From positions 1-34,670 of the forward strand of contig JBKHAI010000001.1 of assembly GCA_046542915.1 (NCBI GenBank): a stretch of 34,670 bases of DNA. Direction: 5' to 3'. This DNA is from SKVL01 sp046542915. Its GTDB lineage: Bacteria > Patescibacteriota > Minisyncoccia > Phycocordibacterales > CSBR16-193. The notes below the pieces were generated by a model, which was not told the origin of the DNA, ran no database searches, and saw nothing but the letters and a program-made list of their open reading frames with translations. Positions 24,442 through 32,696 of the stretch are shown piece by piece (within the stretch, counting starts at the first letter, position 1; each line of letters starts with the position of its first letter). Made by a program: the position numbers and the translations under genes.

Positions 24442-26127
24442 ATGGTTGAGTTTAATGAAGACAAACAACTAGCCAGAGTGAGTGATTTCAAAAAGCAAGA
24501 GCAGGAACACCTAGCTCAACGTCTGGCAAAAAAACATGACTTACCGTACGCCGATCTTTCTTTGACCACCATAAAAACGAGTGCCGTCAGTATTCTATCA
24601 GAAGAAGAAGCCCGGGAAGGTCATATGGTCATTTTTGAAAAAATAAATCAGAACCTAAAGGTCGGAGTGCAGTCTCCGGATTATGAAAAGACGAAAGAAA
24701 TAATAGAGAAATTAAAAGGTCAAGGTTTTAACCTGGAACTATATGTCGTTTCTAATGAAAGTTTGAGGTTAAGCTGGAAACTTTATGAAGACATCAAGTT
24801 AACCAGGAAGAAAGAAGCCGGATCTTTTCAGATATCCCAAGATGCTCTGAAAAAATTAGAAAAGGAGCTAGAAAGTATAGAAGACGTTAATCGTCACATA
24901 AAAAAAATAACCCAAAAAAGCGCCTCTGCCGACACCTCGGAGGTTCTGGAGGTTGTCTTGGCCGGCTCTCTTTCTTTAGAGGCTTCCGATCTTCATTTTG
25001 AACCAACAGAACAAGACCTGAGATTAAGATATCGAATAGACGGTTCCTTGGTAGATATCGCGACCATTCCAAAAAAGATATACTCTCATATCCTATCAAG
25101 GGTCAAATTACTCTCGGGAGTAAAACTTAATATAGGAAATCAAGCTCAAGACGGACGGTTTAGTATTAATGTAGGAAAAGAGCAGAATATAGAGATCAGA
25201 ACCTCTATTATTCCCGGAGGCAATGGTGAATCGATCGTTTTGCGAATACTGGATCCTGATAACATCTCCATTCCCTTGGAAAAAATGGGGATGAGAGAGC
25301 AAATGTTTAACATTTTCATAGAAGAGATCCATAAACCCAACGGTATGATCTTAACAACAGGCCCAACCGGTTCCGGAAAAACAACCACTCTTTATGCTTC
25401 CATGAAAAAGATCTATACCCCGGAAAAAAAGATCCTTACCATAGAAAACCCTATTGAGTATCACCTGGAAGGTATCGTCCAGACTCAGACGGACCACGCT
25501 CGGGGTTATACCTTTTCTGAAGGACTACGATCAGCTCTAAGACAAGACCCCGATGTTATAATGGTGGGAGAGATCAGAGATGAGGAAACGGCGGAAATAG
25601 CCGTAAATGCGGCTCTTACCGGACACCTGGTCTTCTCCACTTTACACACCAACAACGCGGCGGGGACATTTCCGCGCCTTATTGATCTGGGAATAAATGA
25701 CAAAACGTTAGGTTCCGCCATAAACCTTTCTATGGCTCAACGATTGGTCAGAAAAGTATGCCGGAACTGCGCAAAAAAAAGAAGATTAAAAGATCATGAA
25801 AAAGCCACAATTGAACCGATCTTAACTTCCATAGAAAAGGTCTTCACACTTGAAGGTGTTCAGAAAGAATGGACACTGGAGCCGGTCGGATGTGACGAGT
25901 GTCATAACACCGGATATAAGGGAAGGATCGGTGTTTACGAAGGAATAAAAATGGATCAAACCATAGAAGATCTGGTGATCAACAACCCCAGCGAAAGAGA
26001 GATCCAAAAAGCCGCTCTCTCCCAAGGAATATTGAATATGCAACAGGACGGAGTTTTGAAAGTCCTTGAAGGAATTACTTCCTATGAAGAAATTGACGGC
26101 ATCGTCTCTTTAAGAGGATTCCAATAG
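24442..26127 (+). CDS. pilB: Type IV pilus / type II secretion assembly ATPase (PilB/GspE)
   Basis: Hexameric cytoplasmic ATPase powering pilin assembly. 561 residues from the ATG at 24442 (three fewer than from 24433). An N-terminal MshEN/GSPII_E_N-like domain (about 10-110), then the motor: SDLHFEPTEQDLRLRYRIDG, Walker A TTGPTGSGKTTTL (about residue 307-314), ENPIEYHLEGIVQTQ (Asp/Glu box), RQDPDVIMVGEIRDEETAE (Walker B) and GHLVFSTLHTNNA (His box). Two CxxC pairs, CRNC and CDEC, bind zinc as in PilB/GspE. No pilin, PilC or PilT gene is adjacent, so the rest of the pilus is presumably elsewhere. Confidence 0.95.
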   Translation: MVEFNEDKQLARVSDFKKQEQEHLAQRLAKKHDLPYADLSLTTIKTSAVSILSEEEAREGHMVIFEKINQNLKVGVQSPDYEKTKEIIEKLKGQGFNLELYVVSNESLRLSWKLYEDIKLTRKKEAGSFQISQDALKKLEKELESIEDVNRHIKKITQKSASADTSEVLEVVLAGSLSLEASDLHFEPTEQDLRLRYRIDGSLVDIATIPKKIYSHILSRVKLLSGVKLNIGNQAQDGRFSINVGKEQNIEIRTSIIPGGNGESIVLRILDPDNISIPLEKMGMREQMFNIFIEEIHKPNGMILTTGPTGSGKTTTLYASMKKIYTPEKKILTIENPIEYHLEGIVQTQTDHARGYTFSEGLRSALRQDPDVIMVGEIRDEETAEIAVNAALTGHLVFSTLHTNNAAGTFPRLIDLGINDKTLGSAINLSMAQRLVRKVCRNCAKKRRLKDHEKATIEPILTSIEKVFTLEGVQKEWTLEPVGCDECHNTGYKGRIGVYEGIKMDQTIEDLVINNPSEREIQKAALSQGILNMQQDGVLKVLEGITSYEEIDGIVSLRGFQ

Positions 26128-26149
26128 ACCAAAAGTGGTGGCTGCTTGC

Positions 26150-26360
26150 ACGAGATGCCAAGTTAAGCAATAATAAGGTCAGTTTGAAAGAAAATAAACC
26201 TTCAAACTAATATGATCTCCTTACCTTACACCTCCAAACAACGGGTTTAGCTTTTGGTTACTCACTGAGGATAACCCCAGAGGTGATCCAGAGTGTCCTT
26301 GTTCGTAACTTGCTATGAAAATGTTGTTTGGAGATGCAAAATAAGGATGTGCTTATTTTC
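26150..26360 (+). ncRNA. Candidate structured RNA between pilB and ruvB
   Basis: The 300-bp gap 26128-26427 has no convincing ORF but dense inverted repeats. Seen directly: TAAGGT (26174-26179) with ACCTTA (26223-26228) enclosing AGTTTGAA/TTCAAACT (26181-26188, 26201-26208); then an 11-bp perfect stem CTCCAAACAAC (26232-26242) with GTTGTTTGGAG (26323-26333), inside it TAGC/GCTA, GTTAC/GTAAC, CACT/AGTG and GGATAACC/GGTGATCC (26269-26276, 26282-26289; one A-G mismatch) closed by the loop CCAGA. The last part is AAAATAAG/CTTATTTT (26338-26345, 26352-26359). A rod of about 100 nt with internal loops is unlikely by chance. It does not match tmRNA, RNase P or SRP RNA motifs; 6S-like RNA or a ruvB leader remain possible. 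Strand assumed from neighbours. Confidence 0.5.
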
Positions 26361-26394
26361 GACGATAACTTTAAAGGAACAAATAAAATAAATA

Positions 26395-26420
26395 TTGTCA
26401 ATGCAAAAGTAGCATATTAA
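26395..26420 (+). promoter_or_regulatory. Putative promoter of ruvB
   Basis: TTGTCA (26395-26400) and TATTAA (26415-26420) with a short 14-nt spacer; the ATG (26428) comes 7 nt after the -10-like hexamer. The short spacer makes it weak, but the -10/ATG distance fits the pattern seen at other genes here. Confidence 0.3.
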
Positions 26421-26427
26421 TTTTTAT

Positions 26428-27423
26428 ATGTCAAGCGAATATAAAGAAGAAGATAACTTAAGGTCCCTGGATAAGGCATTAAGACCGAAAAACTGGGAAG
26501 ACTATGTCGGTCAAGAATCAATTAAAGAGAACCTGGAGATACTAATAAAAGCCGCCAAAGAAAGAGAACAGTCGCCGGAGCATATCTTGTTCTACGGACC
26601 ACCGGGATTAGGAAAAACCACCCTCACCCACTTAATAGCCAAAGAGACCGGAAGCCAAATGAAGATAACCTCGGGCCCGGCGATAGAAAAGGTAGGCGAT
26701 CTGGCGTCAGTGATAACAAACCTCTCACCTAATGACGTACTTTTTATAGACGAAGTTCACCGATTGAACAAAAGCGTTGAAGAAGTTTTATATCCGGCTA
26801 TGGAATCAGGTTCACTGGATATTATCCTCGGTAAGGGACCTTCTGCCAGAACCATACAACTGGAACTTCCCCCTTTTACGCTCATCGCCGCCACTACCAA
26901 GATATCCTTGATCTCTTCTCCTTTAAGGAGCCGGTTCTCGGGCGGAGTATTTCGATTAGAATTCTATAAAGAAGAAGAGATAGGAGAAATACTAAAAAGA
27001 TCGGCAAATATGTTGGGTGTTGAAATTAACGAGAACACGGTTCTAGATATAGCCAGAAGAAGCCGGTTCACACCCCGGTCCGCAAATTATCTTTTAAAAA
27101 GATGCCGGGATTACGCCCAAGTGCATAAAAAAAACAGCATAGACAAAAGCGTCGCGGAGAATGTTTTTTCCCTTTTGGGTATTGACGGTGTCGGCTTAAC
27201 TCAAGCCGACAGGTTAATGTTAGAAGTGGTGATCACTAATTTTAACGGCGGACCGGTCGGTTTGAACACCATCGCTGCCTCTCTCTGCGAAGAAAAAGGA
27301 ACGCTGGAAGAATACAATGAACCGTATCTGATCCAAATAGGCTTCCTTGAAAGAACACCCAGAGGCAGGGTTGTTACCCAAAAGGCCTATCAGCACCTAG
27401 GTAAAGATACGGGTGAAAAATAA
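26428..27423 (+). CDS. ruvB: Holliday junction branch migration ATPase RuvB
   Basis: AAA+ hexameric motor for branch migration with RuvA. 331 residues, normal length. N-terminal LRPKNWEDYVGQESIKENL, Walker A YGPPGLGKTTL (57-64 core), Walker B VLFIDEVHRL (DEVH at 108-111), sensor LIAATTKISLISSPLRSRF with the arginine finger region, and the winged-helix C-terminus GGPVGLNTIAASLCEEKGTLEE with EPYLIQIGFLERTPRGR. First of ruvB-yebC-ruvC, 22 bp before yebC. Confidence 0.97.
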   Translation: MSSEYKEEDNLRSLDKALRPKNWEDYVGQESIKENLEILIKAAKEREQSPEHILFYGPPGLGKTTLTHLIAKETGSQMKITSGPAIEKVGDLASVITNLSPNDVLFIDEVHRLNKSVEEVLYPAMESGSLDIILGKGPSARTIQLELPPFTLIAATTKISLISSPLRSRFSGGVFRLEFYKEEEIGEILKRSANMLGVEINENTVLDIARRSRFTPRSANYLLKRCRDYAQVHKKNSIDKSVAENVFSLLGIDGVGLTQADRLMLEVVITNFNGGPVGLNTIAASLCEEKGTLEEYNEPYLIQIGFLERTPRGRVVTQKAYQHLGKDTGEK

Positions 27424-27445
27424 TTACCCTTAAAATAAATAAAAT

Positions 27446-27976
27446 ATGTCAGGACATAATAAATGGTCAAAAGTTAAACACAAAAAAGCGGCCACAGACG
27501 CTCAAAAAAGCAAACAGTTCTCAAAACTGTCAAAGTTAATAACTATGGAGGTAAAAAAAGCCGGAGGAGACACCGAAAACTCCGGAGTAAGAAAAGCAAT
27601 AGAACAAGCCAAAGCGGTGAATATGCCTAATGACAACATTGAAAAAGCTATAAAAAGGGCCAAGAACTCCGATGAAAAAGATATGGAGAAAGTGACCTAT
27701 GAGGCCTATGGACCGGAAGGAGTTGCTATGATCATAGAAGGATTAACAGACAACAGAAATAGAACCGCCGCGGAGGTTAAAAGTATTCTTTCAAAACACG
27801 GAATTGAGCTTGCGGTCCCGGGTTCCGCCACTTGGGCGTTTAATAAAAATGAAGGAAGTTACGAAACAAAAACCCCGGTTAAGATCACGGGATCCTCTAA
27901 AGAGAAGTTATCTTCTATAATAGAAAGTCTGGAAGAAAGTGAGGATATCCAAGAAATATATACAAATGCCGAATAA
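27446..27976 (+). CDS. YebC/TACO1-family protein, shortened
   Basis: Member of the YebC/PmpR family, described as DNA-binding regulators and, for some members, as factors helping ribosomes through proline-rich stretches. 176 residues against about 240-250. The N-terminal signature SGHNKWSKVKHKKAATDAQK and middle YEAYGPEGVAMIIEGLTDNR are intact, but after GSATWAF about 65 residues are missing compared with E. coli YebC as I remember it; the tail (SSIIESLEESEDIQEIYTN) corresponds to the family C-terminus. So it lacks the inserted third domain rather than being truncated at the end. Lies between ruvB and ruvC, a common neighbourhood. Confidence 0.93.
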   Translation: MSGHNKWSKVKHKKAATDAQKSKQFSKLSKLITMEVKKAGGDTENSGVRKAIEQAKAVNMPNDNIEKAIKRAKNSDEKDMEKVTYEAYGPEGVAMIIEGLTDNRNRTAAEVKSILSKHGIELAVPGSATWAFNKNEGSYETKTPVKITGSSKEKLSSIIESLEESEDIQEIYTNAE

Positions 27977-28463
27977 TTTAAAAGTTCTGGGAATAGATCC
28001 CGGTTATGAACGCCTAGGAATGGCGGTTATAGAAAAAAAGGAGACCGGCAAAGAGTTTTTGGTCTTTTCTGATTGTATTAAAACATCCAATAAAGAGGAA
28101 CACTGGAATAGATTATATAAAATAAATCTGGCTCTGGAAGAATGTATCAAAAGAGACCAACCGGAAGTGTTGGCCATTGAAACACTTTTTTTTAATACCA
28201 ACCAAAAAACGGCCATAAAAGTAGCCGAGGTTAGAGGAGTGATCATGTCCACTGCGGCTAAATACGGAATGAAGGTTAAAGAATTCAATCCCCTTCAAGT
28301 AAAACAAGCTATCACCGGTTACGGTAGAAGTGAAAAAAGACAGGTCATCGCAACTTTACCTTATATAATAAAAATAGATAAAAAAATAAAATATGATGAT
28401 GAATTTGATGCGATCGCCGTGGCTTTAGCGTGTTCGGCAACACTAAGTAGCCTTAGAATTTGA
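27966..28463 (+). CDS. ruvC: Crossover junction endodeoxyribonuclease RuvC
   Basis: Dimeric resolvase that cuts Holliday junctions moved by RuvAB. I start it at ATG 27966, overlapping the yebC stop by 11 bp (165 residues); a longer frame from 27939 adds nine residues unlike the family. Catalytic acidics are visible: VLGIDPGYERLG (Asp11), LAIETLFF (Glu72) and DDEFDAIAVALA (Asp145, Asp148), with NTNQKTAIKVAEVRGV typical of RuvC. The overlap suggests translational coupling. The C-terminus is short. Confidence 0.95.
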   Translation: MPNNLKVLGIDPGYERLGMAVIEKKETGKEFLVFSDCIKTSNKEEHWNRLYKINLALEECIKRDQPEVLAIETLFFNTNQKTAIKVAEVRGVIMSTAAKYGMKVKEFNPLQVKQAITGYGRSEKRQVIATLPYIIKIDKKIKYDDEFDAIAVALACSATLSSLRI

Positions 28464-28532
28464 AAAGTTGCATTTTTTAAAAAATTTGATAAAAATATAT
28501 TGTTAATAGAATTAAAAAGTTCTTTAAAAAAT

Positions 28533-28706
28533 ATGAGGGATAATTTGGAAAATTTTTATTCAAACTTTGAAGACATTGATGATGATATTCCAGAAGACGA
28601 AGAAGATGAGATGGAGAGTATTGTAGAAAGTTCTTTTTTGGAAGCAAATAACCAAACGTTTGATGAAGACGATATTCCGGAAATACCGGATCTTGAAGAA
28701 GAATAG
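28533..28706 (+). CDS. Small, extremely acidic hypothetical protein
   Basis: 57 residues from ATG 28533 (a TTG at 28500 would give 68). By my count about 25 of 57 residues are Asp or Glu and only one is basic. It contains the motif DDIPE twice (in DIDDDIPEDEEDE and DEDDIPEIPD). No homologue is recognised, no membrane segment, no cysteine. It lies 69 bp after ruvC and just before a strong terminator at 28726, so it is the last gene of the ruvB-yebC-ruvC transcript if expressed. Codon use and the terminator position favour a real gene, but the size keeps it uncertain. An acidic, possibly DNA-mimicking or metal-binding role is speculation. Confidence 0.55.
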   Translation: MRDNLENFYSNFEDIDDDIPEDEEDEMESIVESSFLEANNQTFDEDDIPEIPDLEEE

Positions 28707-28725
28707 ATCAGTACTTATCGTTTTA

Positions 28726-28752
28726 AGACCTCCAAGAAAATTGGAGGTTTTA
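28726..28752 (+). terminator. Rho-independent terminator after the ruvB-yebC-ruvC cluster
   Basis: Perfect 8-bp stem ACCTCCAA/TTGGAGGT (28728-28735, 28741-28748) with loop GAAAA, extended by flanking AA/TT pairs and followed by TTTAAT. The clearest terminator in the window. Confidence 0.85.
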
Positions 28753-28842
28753 ATATAATAAGCATCGCCTATTGACCAAATAACTGAATGATCTTATTAT
28801 TAACGTCTCAAGCAAGCTCTTCTATTAATTTTCATAATAAAA

Positions 28843-31080
28843 ATGTTTAGACTGTCTGTCCTTAAATATATTTTAATATTTTTTACCGCTCTGGCGATAT
28901 TTTCCTTGGGATTTTTTATATTTTGGATAGCAACTTTAAAAATACCGCACCTGGATTCATTTGATGACAGAAAAGTGGAAGAAACCACAAAGATATACGC
29001 TAGAGACGGTGAAACTCTTCTTTTTGACGTTTTTGAGCATGCCCGAAGAACACCGGTTTCTTTTGAGGAAATAAGTAATAATATAAAATATGCCACTTTA
29101 GCTATTGAAGATAGCGGTTTTTATGAGCACATCGGTATTGAGCCCAAAGCAATTATAAGAGCTACACTAGTAAATTTAAAGACCGGCGATTTTACTCAAG
29201 GAGGTTCCACTTTAACTCAACAGGTCGTAAAAAACTCGGTTTTAACTACAGATAAGGTATTATCCCGAAAGTTAAAAGAGTGGATATTTTCCATTAGGTT
29301 GGAGCAATCAATGGATAAAGATACTATTTTTGAGTTTTATTTGAACGAAACACCTTACGGAGGAAATATTTATGGAGTTGAACAAGCCAGCCGATCTTTT
29401 TTTGGGAAATCTGCTTCAGAAGTAAATGTTGCTGAAGCGGCCTATCTAGCGGCTCTTCCCGTGGCTCCCACTAAACTTTCACCTTACGGATCCAATCGTG
29501 ATCTACTGGATCAAAGACAAGAATTTATTTTAAAAGAAATGTATCTTAATGAATTTATAAACAAAGAAGAGTACGAGAGTGCTTTAGATGAAGAAGTGGA
29601 GTTCAAAAGTAAAGAAGAAAATAACATTAAAGCCCCTCATTTTGTAATGTATGTCCAAGAATATCTGGAAACTAAATACGGAGTAGATATTTTTGAGCGT
29701 GGCGGTCTTCGAGTTACCACCAGTTTGGATCATGATCTACAGAAGGAAGCTGAAGACCTGGCTTTAGAACACGCCTTAAGGAACGAGAATAATTTTGGTG
29801 CAGAAAATATATCAATGACGGCTATAGAACCTCAAACCGGTGAGATCTTGGTAATGGTGGGTTCTCGTGATTATTCTGATCCGGAAATAGAAGGAAACTA
29901 TAATATCACAACCTCGCTTAGACAACCCGGTTCAGCTTTTAAACCGTTTGCTTACGCTCAGGCCTTTAAAAGAGGATATACTCCGGAAACCGTGCTTTTT
30001 GATCTTAAAACACAGTTTTCAACAGCTTGTAAGCCTTATGAATTAAAACATGAATATCCTTGTTATTCCCCTCAAAACTATGATGGAATTTTTAGAGGCC
30101 CGATGAGTATGAGAGATGCTTTAGCTCAATCAGTTAACATACCGGCGGTCAAAACACTACATTTAGCCGGGTTGGAAGAAACAGGTGAACTGGCCAAAGA
30201 TATGGGCTTAAAAAATTTAAATAAAATTGACTCTTATGGTTTAACTATGGTCTTAGGAGGCGGAGAAGTTTCTTTACTTAACTTAACCAGTGCTTATGGA
30301 GTTTTTGCCAATGAAGGTGTACGCGTAGAACATATACCCGTCCTAAAAATAGAAAACAACAACGGAGAGGTTTTGGAAGAACACCAACCGGTCAGAAAAA
30401 GAGTGCTGGATAAAGATATCGCTTTGCAAATATCTGATATTTTATCCGACAATAACGCCCGAACCCCGGCTTTTGGGCAAAACTCACTTCTTAATTTCTC
30501 CGATCATGATGTCGCTGTAAAAACAGGAACAACTAATGATTATAAAGACGCTTGGATAGTCGGATATACTCCCGACATAGCTGTGGGAGCATGGGCCGGA
30601 AATAACGACGGAAGTTCAATGCATAAAAGAGTAGCCAGTTTTATAATATCCCCTTTTTGGAGAGACTTTATGGAACCTGTGATACAACAAGGTGAAGTTT
30701 CTTCCTTTCCCGAGCCACCAAAAGAAGACCAAGATGAACTAAAACCTGTTCTAAGAGGACAGTGGCAAGTAAAAGAAACTACTCAAAAAAATAATGAGGA
30801 AGATGATGATGAAGATGATGATGAAGATGAAGTTGAAGAAACCACAAAAGTTCACTCTATACTACATTGGGTAAATAAAGAAGATCCACGAGGTGATCAT
30901 CCATCTGATCCGGCAAGTGATTCCCTATATTTTTATTGGGAACACCCTATACAAGAATGGGCTACTGAACAAGGAATAGGTGTAGAAATAGAAGAAAAAA
31001 TAGAGGATAAGGATATTGAAACGGAAGAAGAGGATAAAAACATTCCGGAAGAAGCAGTCAATGAGGAAACCGGTATTTGA
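28843..31080 (+). CDS. Class A penicillin-binding protein (PBP1A-type)
   Basis: Bifunctional peptidoglycan glycosyltransferase and D,D-transpeptidase at the outer face of the membrane. 745 residues: short cytoplasmic start, transmembrane anchor (about 9-31), GT51 domain with catalytic Glu89 in AIEDSGFYEHIG, QGGSTLTQQVVKN, KLKEWIFSIRLEQ and NETPYGGNIYG; transpeptidase domain with the S-x-x-K nucleophile (PGSAFKPF, S364/K367), S-x-N (AQSVNIPA, S430) and K-T-G-T (VKTGTTND, K560). The C-terminal about 120 residues are rich in Asp/Glu, with a run of DDDEDDDEDE, and are not a catalytic part. Preceded by CATAAT 4 nt before the ATG. Tail-to-tail with the dciA-like gene, one base apart. Confidence 0.96.
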   Translation: MFRLSVLKYILIFFTALAIFSLGFFIFWIATLKIPHLDSFDDRKVEETTKIYARDGETLLFDVFEHARRTPVSFEEISNNIKYATLAIEDSGFYEHIGIEPKAIIRATLVNLKTGDFTQGGSTLTQQVVKNSVLTTDKVLSRKLKEWIFSIRLEQSMDKDTIFEFYLNETPYGGNIYGVEQASRSFFGKSASEVNVAEAAYLAALPVAPTKLSPYGSNRDLLDQRQEFILKEMYLNEFINKEEYESALDEEVEFKSKEENNIKAPHFVMYVQEYLETKYGVDIFERGGLRVTTSLDHDLQKEAEDLALEHALRNENNFGAENISMTAIEPQTGEILVMVGSRDYSDPEIEGNYNITTSLRQPGSAFKPFAYAQAFKRGYTPETVLFDLKTQFSTACKPYELKHEYPCYSPQNYDGIFRGPMSMRDALAQSVNIPAVKTLHLAGLEETGELAKDMGLKNLNKIDSYGLTMVLGGGEVSLLNLTSAYGVFANEGVRVEHIPVLKIENNNGEVLEEHQPVRKRVLDKDIALQISDILSDNNARTPAFGQNSLLNFSDHDVAVKTGTTNDYKDAWIVGYTPDIAVGAWAGNNDGSSMHKRVASFIISPFWRDFMEPVIQQGEVSSFPEPPKEDQDELKPVLRGQWQVKETTQKNNEEDDDEDDDEDEVEETTKVHSILHWVNKEDPRGDHPSDPASDSLYFYWEHPIQEWATEQGIGVEIEEKIEDKDIETEEEDKNIPEEAVNEETGI

Positions 31081-31081
31081 T

Positions 31082-31339
31082 CTATAAAATATTTACAATA
31101 TCAGCTGAACCACCTTTTTCTTTAAATATTTTTAAAATATTTTCTTTTCTAATAAGAATTTCGTTTTTTATAACTGAGTTACAGTTAATAAAAATGGTGT
31201 CGTTTTTGATCGAAAAATTTTCCGGAGGGATCACGATGTTTAACTCTTCTTTTACGGTCTCACTTAAAAGATCTTGAGTGGCTTTTCGTGAATTAAGAGC
31301 ATTTTTAAAACGACCAAGTATTTCCGATACTTTTTCCAT
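31082..31339 (-). CDS. DUF721/DciA-like protein
   Basis: 85 residues. The pattern of an N-terminal amphipathic helix with small residues followed by a strand-rich part (NDTIFINCNSVIKNEILIRKE) and a final helix/strand (ENILKIFKEKGGSADIVNIL) resembles the DUF721 fold. DciA (DUF721) proteins load the replicative helicase DnaB in bacteria without DnaC/DnaI, and lie near dnaA/dnaN in several phyla. Position 2 bp after dnaN in the origin cluster supports this. The Trp and other signature residues of longer DciA are not obvious, so the family call is tentative. Confidence 0.5.
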   Translation of the reverse strand: MEKVSEILGRFKNALNSRKATQDLLSETVKEELNIVIPPENFSIKNDTIFINCNSVIKNEILIRKENILKIFKEKGGSADIVNIL

Positions 31340-31341
31340 TT

Positions 31342-32448
31342 TTATTTATTCATCGGCATTATTAATTGAGTCAGAGAATCATCGTTAACACCTTTTATGG
31401 TTAAGGGTTTATTTAATCCCTCAAATCCTAAAATTACGCTCTCTGAATTAAAATAAGGAAGGCAGTCCGATATATATTTATGATTAAAAGTTATCTCTAT
31501 ATCCTCCCCTTCTATCTTGGCATCAATATTGGTCGTATTGGTCCCGATATGAGAATTACTGGTTTCAATCGTAAGGTCTTTACCAGAACTTGAGATAATA
31601 AACTTAACTTGATTAAACTCTCCGGAAAAGATGGAATTTATTTTAAGAGCGGAAACCAGATCTTCTTTTAAGAGAGTAGCTTTTGTTTTAAATTCCTTTG
31701 GTATTATTTGTTGATAGTCAGGGAAGTTACCATTGATCGTTCTTGATGTGACCAAAGAATCCTTGGTTGTAAAAGATATTTGATTTTCATCAATAGATAT
31801 ACTGACATCACTATACTCATTTATGATCTTAATGATGTTTTGAGTGTTTTTGTAAGGTAAAAGAACGGAGATACCTTCAATATCGGAATTTATATCTATC
31901 TTTTTTTCGGATAATCTGAAAAAATCCGTAGCTACAAAATATAATTTATTCTCTTTTTCATAGACATAAATACTGGAAAGTTCCGGTTTAATATTCGATG
32001 TAGAAGCACTAAACCAAACGGATCTTACACCCTCTTCTAAAGATGAGGTTGGAATATTGAAAACACCCTTTTCACCATCCGCTTGCGGTATATTGGGAAA
32101 ATCATCAGCAGGATAAGTATTTAATTTTGTAGAAGTTTTTTGAGTTCTTATCGTAACAAAATTATCTTCGTCACCCTTTTCCAGAACAACTTTACCTTTT
32201 TCATCAATATTGGAAAAAAGATGGGTTACCACATCCCCGGGAACCGCAAAACTTCCTTTATTATGAACCTTTCCGGCTACTTCAGTCTCAACTCCGATAT
32301 CAAGGTTAGTGGCCTTTAAAGTTATGTTCTTTTCAGAAACATCAAATAGAATACATTTAAGAACCGGTAGGGTCGGATTCTTAACCGTCACCTTTTCCAG
32401 TTTTTGGAGGGCTTTATGCAGTTTATCTTTAGTACATTCTATTTTCAT
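31342..32448 (-). CDS. dnaN: DNA polymerase III beta sliding clamp
   Basis: Ring-shaped processivity clamp. 368 residues, normal length, three repeated domains. Recognisable stretches: MKIECTKDKLHKALQKLEKV with PVLKCILFD, ITLKATNLDIGVETEV, FAVPGDVVTHLF, YVYEKENKLYFVATDFFRLSEK, and the C-terminal FNHKYISDCLPYF with QLIMPMNK (P-x-R-like hydrophobic pocket end; here PMNK). Lies downstream of dnaA with the origin region in between. Confidence 0.97.
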   Translation of the reverse strand: MKIECTKDKLHKALQKLEKVTVKNPTLPVLKCILFDVSEKNITLKATNLDIGVETEVAGKVHNKGSFAVPGDVVTHLFSNIDEKGKVVLEKGDEDNFVTIRTQKTSTKLNTYPADDFPNIPQADGEKGVFNIPTSSLEEGVRSVWFSASTSNIKPELSSIYVYEKENKLYFVATDFFRLSEKKIDINSDIEGISVLLPYKNTQNIIKIINEYSDVSISIDENQISFTTKDSLVTSRTINGNFPDYQQIIPKEFKTKATLLKEDLVSALKINSIFSGEFNQVKFIISSSGKDLTIETSNSHIGTNTTNIDAKIEGEDIEITFNHKYISDCLPYFNSESVILGFEGLNKPLTIKGVNDDSLTQLIMPMNK

Positions 32449-32696
32449 AAATATTTTTTAAATTATCTTCTTTCTCCTTATTATTTATCAAGTTAATATG
32501 TGGATTTCTGATTTTATGGCTAGTAATAATGTTTTTTTATTAAAATTAGTTTTTGTTAACTGTTGATAATTTTGTGGATATAGATGATCTTATTTTTCTA
32601 TTATTTTAAACTCAGAGTTTTTAAACAATAAAATGTGACCTTATATACAACTTAATTCATCTTTTATACAACACTTTTCCCTTTATTATCCACATC
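32449..32696. other. oriC: Probable replication origin region between dnaN and dnaA
   Basis: 248 bp, very AT-rich, no ORF. DnaA-box-like 9-mers: a perfect TTATCCACA at 32686-32694; on the opposite strand TGTGGATTT (32499-32507), TGTTGATAA (32561-32569) and TGTGGATAT (32573-32581), each one base off the consensus. The latter two are only 3 nt apart. The stretch between is A/T tracts suitable for unwinding. Promoter elements for dnaN must also be here. Origin assignment follows the classic dnaA-dnaN neighbourhood and the boxes. Confidence 0.65.

Noticed and set aside
26128..26427. tmRNA, RNase P RNA or SRP RNA in the pilB-ruvB gap
   Set aside because: No tRNA-like 3' domain or tag frame, no RNase P core motifs, and no GNRA-capped SRP helix 8 with its GGAAG...AGCAG-type sequence on either strand.
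27939..27965. Earlier ruvC start at 27939
   Set aside because: Adds nine residues unlike RuvC and deepens the overlap with yebC; ATG 27966 gives a normal N-terminus.
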